DNA from: DATJGS01 sp035494735
GTDB lineage: Bacteria; Eisenbacteria; RBG-16-71-46
NCBI GenBank assembly: GCA_035494735.1
Contig: DATJGS010000009.1
Span: 1-64,000, forward strand
Length of the DNA: 64,000 bases
Reading direction: 5' to 3'
Below, piece by piece: positions 49,944 through 57,521 of this stretch. Both the position numbers and the translations under genes were made by a program. The stretch's first letter is position 1, and every line of letters begins with the position of its first letter. Below the pieces are notes generated by a model. The model was not told the origin of the DNA. It searched no databases and saw nothing but the letters and a program-made list of their open reading frames with translations.

Positions 49944-50957
49944 TTGGCGAAGAAGACGCTTCGCATCGGGCTGGTCGGCGTCGGCGCGGCCGCGCAGATC
50001 AATCACATTCCGGCGCTCAAGAAGACCGAAGGCGTCGAGATCGTGGCGCTGTGCGATCGCGACCCCGAGAAGGCGGCGCGCGTCGCGCAGAAGTTCGGCA
50101 TTCCGCGCGCGCACCAGCGTTTCGACGATCTCCTGGGCGACGAGGAGATCGACGCCGTCGATCTGTGCACGCCGAACTTCCTGCACGCGCCCATGGCCAC
50201 CGCCGCGCTCGAGGCCGGCAAGCACGTGCTGTGCGAGCGGCCCCTGGCGCGCAGCGCGAGCGAGGCCGAGGCCATGGCCAAGGCCGCGAAGAAGGCCGAC
50301 CGCACGCTGATGTGCGCCGTGCAGCACCGCTTCCGCCCCGACGCGCAGCTGCTCAAGAAGTTCGTGGAGAAGGGCGACCTCGGCGAAATCTTCTTCGCGA
50401 AGGCCGGCTGGCTGCGCCAGCGCACCGAGTGGGACTCCGACGAATGGCGGCGCCAGAAGCGCGAATCGGGCGGCGGCGTCGTGCTCGATCTCGGGTTCCA
50501 GATGCTGGACCTGTCGCTGTGGATCCTGGGAGGTCCGAAGGTCGAGGCGGTCACCGCCAGCGTGCATCGCACGCGCAAGGGCGAGGTCGAGGACAGCGCG
50601 ACCGCGTTCCTGCGCCTGGCGAGCGGCGCGACGCTGACGCTGGAGCTGACGTGGGGCCTGCTCATGGAGAAGGACTTCGCGTACGTGAACCTGTTCGGAT
50701 CGGGCGGCGGCGCGCTGCTGAACCCGCTGCGCATCCACAAGGGCATGCACGGCACGCTCGTGAACGTGACGCCGACCATGGATTCGTCGCGCAACCAGTA
50801 CAAGCACTCGATCGAGGCCGAGATCGAGCACTTCGCGGACGTACTGAAAAAGGGCGTCAAGCCCATGGGCACCGCCGAGGAGATCCTGCCCGTCATGGAG
50901 CTGATGGACGCGATCTACCGTTCGGCCGATCAGGGCAAGGAGGTCCGGCTCGACTGA
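49944..50957 (+). CDS. Gfo/Idh/MocA family NAD(P)-dependent oxidoreductase
   Basis: 337 aa. Rossmann N-terminal domain (RIGLVGVGAAAQINHIPAL, VALCDRDPEKAARVA) and a C-terminal Gfo/Idh domain. The family's E-K-P motif, whose Lys binds cofactor and substrate, is replaced by ERP here (CERPLA, residues 98-100). The second-site GGGVVLDLGFQMLDL (D/H region) is present, with Gln where many members have His. Substrate unknown. TTG start, supported by GGAGGTGA (49933-49940). Confidence 0.88.
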   Translation: MAKKTLRIGLVGVGAAAQINHIPALKKTEGVEIVALCDRDPEKAARVAQKFGIPRAHQRFDDLLGDEEIDAVDLCTPNFLHAPMATAALEAGKHVLCERPLARSASEAEAMAKAAKKADRTLMCAVQHRFRPDAQLLKKFVEKGDLGEIFFAKAGWLRQRTEWDSDEWRRQKRESGGGVVLDLGFQMLDLSLWILGGPKVEAVTASVHRTRKGEVEDSATAFLRLASGATLTLELTWGLLMEKDFAYVNLFGSGGGALLNPLRIHKGMHGTLVNVTPTMDSSRNQYKHSIEAEIEHFADVLKKGVKPMGTAEEILPVMELMDAIYRSADQGKEVRLD

Positions 50958-52479
50958 GTCGCGCCGTACCGGTCTCGCGCTGCTCGGCGGCGCGCTCCTC
51001 GCGCTGGCGTTCCTTCCGATCGGACTCCAGTGCCTCGCGTGGGTGGCGTACGTGCCGCTGCTCGTCGCGCTCGATTCCGCGGTGCGGGCCCAGGCGGGCA
51101 AGCGCGCACTGTTCGCGCTCGGCTACGCGTACGGCCTCGCGTTCTTCGCCATCGACATGCACTGGATCGCGCGCCTGTCGAACGTGGCCATCACCGTGCC
51201 GTGGCTCAAGTATCCGGCGTGGCTGGCGGCCAGCGCGTACCTCGCACTGTTCGGCGGCCTGGCCACGCTGCTCGCCGGATGGCTGGCGCGGCGCGCGCCG
51301 CTCGCGTTCGCGTTCCCGGCCGCGTTCCTGACGATCGAGGAATGGCGCGCGTCGGGCGAGCTGGGTTTTCCCTGGTTCCAGCCCGGCTATTCGCAGGCCG
51401 CGTTCCCGCGCCTGCTGCAGATGGCGAGCCTGGGCGGCGTGACCCTCGTCACGCTGTGGCTGCTCGCGCTCAACGTGCTCGTGTGGCGCGCGCTCGCGGC
51501 GCGCGGGCGCTCGCTCGCCACGCTCGGCGCCCTGCTCGCGTTCGCCCTGCCGTGGGCCTGGGGTCAGCGCGCGCTCGACGCCGCGCCCAAGGACGTCGGG
51601 CCCACGATCGCGCTCGTCCAGGGCGACATCCCGGGCGAGATCAAGTGGTCGGGGAATCATCAGGGGGAGATTCTCGCGAAGTTCCTCGAGCTGTCGCACG
51701 ACGCGCTCGCGCACGAGCCGCGGCCGGCGCTCGTGATCTGGCCCGAGACCGCGACCGGCAGCTACCTGCGCAAGCAGCTCGACCAGGCGATCGACGTGGC
51801 CACGTTCGTGGCCGGCGAGCGGGTGCCGGTGTTCACGGGCATGGCGGACTACGCCGTGACGCCACACGGGCTGCGCGTGTACAACGCGGCGGGCCTGTTC
51901 ACGCCCGAGGGCGCGGCGCCGCCTCCGTACGAGAAGCGCCACCTCGTGCCGTTCGGCGAACGCATGCCGTTCGAGTGGCTGATTCCCGCGCTCGGCAAGC
52001 TCGAGCTGGGTCAGGCCGAGTGGACGCCGGGCGACTCCGCGGTGCGTTTCCCGAGCGCGGCCGGGCCGTTCAGCTGCCTGATCTGCTTCGAGTCGATCTT
52101 TCCGAATCTGGCGCGCGGCGACGTGCGGCGCGGCGCGACGTGGCTCGTGATCGTGACGAACGACGAGTGGTTCGGGCGGAGCGCGGCGATCGCCCAGCAC
52201 GCCGACATGGCGGCGTTCCGTGCCGTCGAGAACCATGTGCCGATCGCGCGCTGCGCGAACACCGGGCGCACGGAGGTCATCGACGCCTACGGGCGCGTGC
52301 GCGCGCGCGTGCCGGAATTCCGCGAGGCCACGCTGATCGCGCCGCTTCCGCGGCGCGGGCCGGTGACGTGGTATTCGCGGGTCGGAGACTGGCCGGGCGC
52401 GCTCGCGCTCGCCGCGGTCCTCGTGCTCGCGCTCGGCGGCGCGGCGGGCGCGTTGACACCCCGCGAACCACGCGGCTAG
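50953..52479 (+). CDS. lnt: apolipoprotein N-acyltransferase; start codon unclear
   Basis: About 508 aa if the first hydrophobic segment is included. N-terminal helices, then a nitrilase domain: WPETAT (Glu), PYEKRHLVPFGE (Lys) and CLICFESIF (Cys) form the Glu-Lys-Cys triad. It acylates the N-terminal Cys of lipoproteins in the inner membrane, matching the lipoproteins in the window. The first in-frame GTG (51043) would cut off the first helix (ALLGGALLALAFLPIGLQCLAW), which is clearly coding and is conserved in Lnt. No ATG/GTG/TTG exists upstream in this frame back to the stop at 50902. AAGGAGGT at 50937-50944 points to a start around 50950-50955. Start listed is approximate. Confidence 0.85.
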   Translation, partial: TESRRTGLALLGGALLALAFLPIGLQCLAWVAYVPLLVALDSAVRAQAGKRALFALGYAYGLAFFAIDMHWIARLSNVAITVPWLKYPAWLAASAYLALFGGLATLLAGWLARRAPLAFAFPAAFLTIEEWRASGELGFPWFQPGYSQAAFPRLLQMASLGGVTLVTLWLLALNVLVWRALAARGRSLATLGALLAFALPWAWGQRALDAAPKDVGPTIALVQGDIPGEIKWSGNHQGEILAKFLELSHDALAHEPRPALVIWPETATGSYLRKQLDQAIDVATFVAGERVPVFTGMADYAVTPHGLRVYNAAGLFTPEGAAPPPYEKRHLVPFGERMPFEWLIPALGKLELGQAEWTPGDSAVRFPSAAGPFSCLICFESIFPNLARGDVRRGATWLVIVTNDEWFGRSAAIAQHADMAAFRAVENHVPIARCANTGRTEVIDAYGRVRARVPEFREATLIAPLPRRGPVTWYSRVGDWPGALALAAVLVLALGGAAGALTPREPRG

Positions 52480-52482
52480 CAT
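52453..52482 (+). promoter_or_regulatory. vegetative-type promoter for asd
   Basis: TTGACA (52453-52458), 18-bp spacer, TAGCAT (52477-52482), overlapping the lnt 3' end. Leader of about 75 nt before the asd ATG. Confidence 0.55.
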
Positions 52483-52563
52483 GCGGCTTCGTCCCGCCAC
52501 CCACACACAGTTGGACACGCTCCCCTGGAGTCCCGGTGCCGTGACACCCATCCCGGTCAGAGC

Positions 52564-53583
52564 ATGACGCGCAACGTCGCCGTCCTAGGCGCCACCGGAC
52601 TCGTCGGTCGCACGCTGTGCGGGCTGCTCGAGTCGCGCGACTTTCCGCTGCGCGACCTGCGCCTCTTGGCCAGCGAGCGGGCGGCCGGCCGCTCGTTGCG
52701 CTTTCGCGGCCGCGACGTTCCGATCGAGCCCGTCGGACCGGACGCGTTCCAGGGCGTCGACCTCGCGCTGTTCTGCGTCGAGAACCCTCTCGCCGAGCGC
52801 TGGGCCCCCGTGGCGGTCGCCGCGGGGACGCGCGTCATCGATCACAGCAGCGCGTTCCGCTACCACGACGACGTGCCGCTCGTCGTGCCCGAGGTGAACG
52901 CGGCCACGCTGGACGCGCGGCCGCGACTCATCGCGAACCCGAACTGCTCGACGATCGGCCTGGTCGTCGCGCTCGCGCCGCTGCTCGCGCTCGGACGCTT
53001 CGAGCGGCTCGTCGTGTCGACGTACCAGTCGGTGTCGGGCGGTGGCCAGGACGCGCTCGACGAACTGGAGCGCGGCATCCGCTCGGGACTCGAGGGCGAT
53101 GCGCCGCCGCCGCGCGCCGGCGGCCTGCCGCCGTTCGCGTTCAACGTCGTGCCGCACATCGACCGGTTCGAGGACAACGGCTACACGCGCGAGGAAATGA
53201 AGATCGTGTGGGAGACGCGCAAGATCCTGGGTCTACCGGCGCTGCCGGTGACCGCGACCGCGGTGCGCGTGCCGGTGCGCGTCGGCCACGCCGCGGCCGT
53301 CAACCTCGAGTTCGATCGCACGGTCGACCGGGACGCCGTGCGCGCGGCGTGGGCGGGTGCGCCGGGCCTGCGCGTCGTCGACGATCCCACGGCGGCGCGC
53401 TATCCGACGCCGCTCGAGAGCGCGGGCCGCGACGACGTGCTCGTCGGTCGGCTGCGCCGCGACGTGTCGCGCGGGACGGCGCTCGAGTTCTTCATCGCGT
53501 CCGACAACCTGCGGAAGGGAGCGGCCCTGAACGCCGTTCAGATCGCCGAAGCGCTGGACCGCGTGGAGGCGGCGACACGATGA
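52564..53583 (+). CDS. asd: aspartate-semialdehyde dehydrogenase
   Basis: 339 aa. NADP-binding NVAVLGATGLVGRTL, then VIDHSSAFRYHDDVPLVVPEVN, and NPNCST with catalytic Cys128, plus QSVSGGGQDALDEL and the dimer/phosphate motif region. It reduces aspartyl phosphate on the path to lysine, DAP and threonine. Full length. The stop overlaps the next ATG (ATGA). Confidence 0.96.
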   Translation: MTRNVAVLGATGLVGRTLCGLLESRDFPLRDLRLLASERAAGRSLRFRGRDVPIEPVGPDAFQGVDLALFCVENPLAERWAPVAVAAGTRVIDHSSAFRYHDDVPLVVPEVNAATLDARPRLIANPNCSTIGLVVALAPLLALGRFERLVVSTYQSVSGGGQDALDELERGIRSGLEGDAPPPRAGGLPPFAFNVVPHIDRFEDNGYTREEMKIVWETRKILGLPALPVTATAVRVPVRVGHAAAVNLEFDRTVDRDAVRAAWAGAPGLRVVDDPTAARYPTPLESAGRDDVLVGRLRRDVSRGTALEFFIASDNLRKGAALNAVQIAEALDRVEAATR

Positions 53584-54323
53584 CACCCTTCGCCGCCGCC
53601 TCGGAATCGCGCGCGGCCTGGGGTCCGGTGCTGCTCGGCGCGCTCGTCGGCGCGCCGCTGGCCGGCCACTGGACGGGCGCGCTGGCCTGCGGCGTGGTCG
53701 CGGCGTTTGCCGCCGCGCGTGCCGGCGCGGAGCGGCCGGGCGGGCCCTGGTTCCGGCTGCTCGCGGGCGGCACGCTGGCCTCGCTCGCGCTGAACGCGTA
53801 CCTGAATTCGGGGACGCGCATGCCCGGCCCCGTGCTGTTCGGTCGCGCGCCGACGTGGGACGGGCTCGTGCTCGGCGCGTGGCTCGCGCTGCGCGTTTGG
53901 GGCGCGGCCATCGCGTTGCACGGCCTGCGCGCGGCATGGCCCGGGGAGCGCGCCGCGGACGAACTCGGGCGGCTGCTGCGGCCGCTCGAGGCCCTGCGCG
54001 TGCCGATCGGCGAGGCGCGGGCCGTGCTCGCGCTGGCGCTGCGCTTCCGGCCGCTGCTGGTCGGCGAGGCCAAGCGCATCGGTGAGCTGCAGGCGCTGCG
54101 CGCGGGACGGCCGGCGCGCGGATTCCGCGAACGCTGGGCGCGCCGCCGGGCGGCCGCCATGCCGACGCTGGTCGGGGCCCTCGAGCGCTCGGAGCAGGTC
54201 GCGCTCGCGCTCGAAGCGCGGCACTTCCGCGTGCGCCCGGCGCGGCGCCCGCCGTGGCGCGCGTGGGCCGGCGTGACCGGTGGCGCGCTCGCGCTCGGCG
54301 CCGCGTTGTGGCGAGGACGATGA
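53580..54323 (+). CDS. EcfT/CbiQ-type energy-coupling factor transmembrane protein
   Basis: 247 aa with four to five hydrophobic segments. The cytoplasmic coupling segment contains ALRFRPLLVGEAKRIGELQALRAGRP and ERSEQVALALEARHF, the paired Ala-Arg-Gly-like motifs that dock EcfA ATPases. EcfT, EcfA and a substrate-binding S component normally act together in vitamin or cobalt/nickel uptake; none of the other components is nearby, so the substrate is unknown. ATGA overlap with asd; truA overlaps its end. Confidence 0.75.
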   Translation: MTPFAAASESRAAWGPVLLGALVGAPLAGHWTGALACGVVAAFAAARAGAERPGGPWFRLLAGGTLASLALNAYLNSGTRMPGPVLFGRAPTWDGLVLGAWLALRVWGAAIALHGLRAAWPGERAADELGRLLRPLEALRVPIGEARAVLALALRFRPLLVGEAKRIGELQALRAGRPARGFRERWARRRAAAMPTLVGALERSEQVALALEARHFRVRPARRPPWRAWAGVTGGALALGAALWRGR

Positions 54324-55069
54324 CGGTCTTCCGGCTGGAGATCGCGTACGACGGGACGGAATTCCACGGCTGGCAGATCCAGCCCGGGCAACGCACGGTG
54401 CAGGGCACGCTGGAGGTCGCGCTGAAGGACGTTCTGGGGGTCGCGCCCGCCGCGTTGTCGGGGGCGGGGCGCACCGACGCCGGCGTGCACGCGCGCGGGC
54501 AGGTCGTGTCGTTCGCGGCCGCGACCCGGCTCCCGGCGCGCGCGCTGCCGCCCGAGTTGAACCGGCGCCTGCCCGGCGACGTGCGCGTGCGCGCGGCGCG
54601 CGAGGCGGAGGAGGGATTCCATGCGCGGTTCTCGGCCACGGCGCGGCGCTACGCGTACTGGCTGCTCGACCGCGAGGACGTGCTGTGGGAGCGTTTCGCG
54701 TGGCACCCGCGCGCGGAGACGCAAGGCGACGCGCTCGACCGCGCCACGCAGCCGCTCGAGGGCACGCACGACTGCTCGGCGTTCCGCGCGGCCGGCGGCG
54801 CGCCGTCGCGCCCGCTGTGCCGCGTGATCCGCGCCGGCTGGTCGCGCTGGGAGCGCGGCTGGCGGCTCGACATCGTCGCCGACCACTTCCTGTATCACAT
54901 GGTGCGCAACATCGTGGGCACGGTGCTGGCGGCGGCCGCGACCCAGGATCCGGCCGCCCACATGCGCCGCGTGTTGAACTCGCGCGATCGGCGCGCGGCC
55001 GGGCGCACGGCGCCGGCCCACGGCCTGTCGCTGGAGCAGGTGTTCTATTCCGCGGGAGGGACGACGTGA
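54320..55069 (+). CDS. truA: tRNA pseudouridine(38-40) synthase
   Basis: 249 aa. RLEIAYDGTEFHGWQIQPGQRTVQGTLE, the catalytic Asp53 in SGAGRTDAGVHARGQVVSF, RRYAYWLLDRED, DCSAFRAAGG and VADHFLYHMVRNIVGT are all TruA hallmarks. It modifies U38-40 of the tRNA anticodon stem. ATG at 54320 inside the EcfT end; GTGA overlap with the protease gene. Confidence 0.97.
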   Translation: MTVFRLEIAYDGTEFHGWQIQPGQRTVQGTLEVALKDVLGVAPAALSGAGRTDAGVHARGQVVSFAAATRLPARALPPELNRRLPGDVRVRAAREAEEGFHARFSATARRYAYWLLDREDVLWERFAWHPRAETQGDALDRATQPLEGTHDCSAFRAAGGAPSRPLCRVIRAGWSRWERGWRLDIVADHFLYHMVRNIVGTVLAAAATQDPAAHMRRVLNSRDRRAAGRTAPAHGLSLEQVFYSAGGTT

Positions 55070-56226
55070 AGCAATACGGGAAGCGTTGGCGGGCGTGGTG
55101 GACGGCGCCCGCGTGGCTGGCCCTGACGGCGCTGGCCGGCTGCGGCGCGGCGCCGCGCGCGACGCCGGCGGGCGGTGCGGCGGGCCAGGACCTGGCGACG
55201 TCGCGCCGCACCGCGATCGTGACCGCGGCCGAACGCGTGAGTCCGGCGGTCGTGTCGGTGAGCGTGGTGACGACGCGCGTCGTGCGCGCCGATCCGTTCC
55301 CGAGCCCGTTCCATGACGAGTTCTTCGATCGGTTCTTCCCACCGACCGAGTACCGCCAGCGCATCCCCGGGCTCGGCTCGGGCGTGATCGTCGACGCTTC
55401 GGGTCTCGTCGTGACGAACGACCACGTCGTCAAGGGCGCGGACACGATCGCCGTGACGCTGAACGACGGCCGCCAGTTCCGGGGCGAGCTGCTCGGCTCC
55501 TCGTCCACGTACGATCTCGCGGTCGTGCGCATCCACGGCGACCACCTGCCGGTGGCCTCACTCGGCAACAGCGACAGCCTGATGGTCGGCGAGTGGGCGA
55601 TCGCGATCGGCAATCCGTTCGGCTTCCTGCTGAACGACACTCAGCCGACGGTCACGGCCGGCGTCATCAGCGCGACGCGCCGCGACATCAAGTCGGAAGT
55701 CACGGACAGCGGCGTCTACAAGAACATGATCCAGACCGACGCGGCCATCAATCCCGGCAACAGCGGCGGGCCGCTCGTCGACGGCGACGGCGACGTGATC
55801 GGCATCAACACGTTCATCTTCACGCAGAACGGCGGCGGCTCGCTGGGCATCGGCTTCGCGATTCCCATCAACCTGGCGCGGCGCGTCGTCGGCGAGATCC
55901 AGAAGTACGGACACGTGCGCGTGGCGTGGCCGGGCATGCAGCTGCAGCTCGTGACCCCGTACCTGGCCGACCGCCTCGGCTTCAAGGACGCCGGCGGGCT
56001 GGTGGTCACGCGCATCGAGAACGGCGGCCCCGCCGAAAAGGCCGGCGTGCACATCGGCGACCGGGTGCGCGAGGTGAACGGGCGGCGCGTCGAGAGCTTC
56101 GACGACGCGCAGCGCGGCATCTACGGCGCGTCGGTCGGCGATCGCCTGAACCTGGGGATCGAACGCGAAGGGCGCACGCTGTCGCTCGCGCTGATCCTCG
56201 GCGAAGCGCCGCAGGGCGAGCGATGA
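55066..56226 (+). CDS. HtrA/DegP-like serine protease lipoprotein
   Basis: 386 aa. Lipobox LAGC with Cys26, so it is probably anchored in a membrane and acts in the periplasm. Trypsin fold with His120 (VTNDHVV), Asp150 (STYDLAVV) and Ser233 (INPGNSGGPLVDG), then one PDZ domain (about residues 300-380: LADRLGFKDAGGLVVTRIENGGPAEKAGVHIGDRV). The single PDZ suggests a DegS/DegQ-like role in envelope quality control, possibly upstream of the RseP encoded at 6265 (inference). GTG start; purB ATG overlaps its stop. Confidence 0.93.
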   Translation: MKQYGKRWRAWWTAPAWLALTALAGCGAAPRATPAGGAAGQDLATSRRTAIVTAAERVSPAVVSVSVVTTRVVRADPFPSPFHDEFFDRFFPPTEYRQRIPGLGSGVIVDASGLVVTNDHVVKGADTIAVTLNDGRQFRGELLGSSSTYDLAVVRIHGDHLPVASLGNSDSLMVGEWAIAIGNPFGFLLNDTQPTVTAGVISATRRDIKSEVTDSGVYKNMIQTDAAINPGNSGGPLVDGDGDVIGINTFIFTQNGGGSLGIGFAIPINLARRVVGEIQKYGHVRVAWPGMQLQLVTPYLADRLGFKDAGGLVVTRIENGGPAEKAGVHIGDRVREVNGRRVESFDDAQRGIYGASVGDRLNLGIEREGRTLSLALILGEAPQGER

Positions 56227-57521
56227 TCGAGCGCTACGCGCGGCCCGGCATGCGGGCGGTGTGGAGCGAGGAGCGCCACCTCGAGCGCTGGCTCGACGTC
56301 GAGCTGGCGGCGACCGCGACGCGCGAAGCGCACGGCGAGGCGCCGGCCGGCGTGACCGAGCGCTTGCGCGCGCGCGTGCAGCTCGACGCGGCGCGCATGC
56401 AGGTCATCGAGGCCGACGTGCATCACGACGTGATCGCGTTCCTCACCATGGTCGGGGAGAGCGCCGGCGACGACGCGCGCCACCTGCACGTGGGGCTGAC
56501 CTCGTCCGACCTCGTGGACACCGCGCTCGCGCTCGAGATCCGCGACGCCGGACACGTGCTGCTCGCGACACTGGGCACGACGCGCGCCGCGGCGTGGCGG
56601 CTCGCCGAGAAGCACCGCCACACCCTCATGGTCGGACGCACGCACGGCATGCACGCGGAGCCCATCACGTTCGGGCTCAAGTGCGCGCTGTGGTCGGAGG
56701 AGATCGGCCGCGGCGCGCGGCGCCTCGAGCGCGCGCTCGAGGAGTGCGCGGTCGGCAAGTTCTCGGGCGCCGTCGGCACGCTGGCGCACTTCAGCGCGCG
56801 CGCCGAGACCGAAGCGCTGGCCCGGCTGGGCCTCACTCCGGAGCCGATCGCGAACCAGGTCGTGCAGCGCGACCGCCACGCCGCGCTCGTCGCCGCGCTC
56901 GCCGTCCTCGGCGGCACGCTGGAGAAGATCGCGCTCGAGATCCGCCACCTGCAGCGCAGCGAAGTCGGAGAGGCCGCCGAGCCGTTCGGCGCGAAGCAGA
57001 AGGGCAGCTCGGCGATGCCGCACAAGCGCAATCCGGTGCGCTGCGAGCGCGTCTGCGGGCTGGCCCGGCTGCTGCGCGGCTACGCGACGGCCACGTTCGA
57101 GAACCAGGCGCTGTGGCACGAGCGCGACATCAGCCACTCGTCCGTCGAGCGCGTCGTGCTGCCCGACGCGTTCCTCGTCGCGGACTTCATGGCGTTCGAG
57201 ATGGCGGACGTGCTGGACCGGCTGGACGTCGACGCCGAGCGCATGAAGAAGAACCTGGACGCCGGCGGCGGTCTCGTGTTCTCGCAGCGCGTGCTGCTCG
57301 CGCTGACCGCGGCCGGCATGCCGCGCGACGAGGCGTATCGCATCGTGCAGGAGCACGCGCTCGCGGCGCTGAAGGGCGACGGCGCGTTCCGCGAACTGCT
57401 GGAGCGCGATGCGCGCGTGACGGCGCGCCTCGACGCGATCGCGCTCGCCGAATGCTTCGACTGGCGGTTCTTCGTGCGCGAGACCGACGCGCTGTGGGCG
57501 CGCGCCGAGGTGCCGCGATGA
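56223..57521 (+). CDS. purB: adenylosuccinate lyase
   Basis: 432 aa fumarase/aspartase superfamily. MIERYARPGMRAVWSEERH, HVGLTSSDLVDTALALE, VGRTHGMHAEPITFG, and the signature loop GSSAMPHKRNPVRCE (catalytic Ser) are diagnostic. It works in both the SAICAR and AMP steps. First gene of the purB-purL-purQ-X-purF run; ATGA overlaps on both sides. Confidence 0.97.
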   Translation: MIERYARPGMRAVWSEERHLERWLDVELAATATREAHGEAPAGVTERLRARVQLDAARMQVIEADVHHDVIAFLTMVGESAGDDARHLHVGLTSSDLVDTALALEIRDAGHVLLATLGTTRAAAWRLAEKHRHTLMVGRTHGMHAEPITFGLKCALWSEEIGRGARRLERALEECAVGKFSGAVGTLAHFSARAETEALARLGLTPEPIANQVVQRDRHAALVAALAVLGGTLEKIALEIRHLQRSEVGEAAEPFGAKQKGSSAMPHKRNPVRCERVCGLARLLRGYATATFENQALWHERDISHSSVERVVLPDAFLVADFMAFEMADVLDRLDVDAERMKKNLDAGGGLVFSQRVLLALTAAGMPRDEAYRIVQEHALAALKGDGAFRELLERDARVTARLDAIALAECFDWRFFVRETDALWARAEVPR

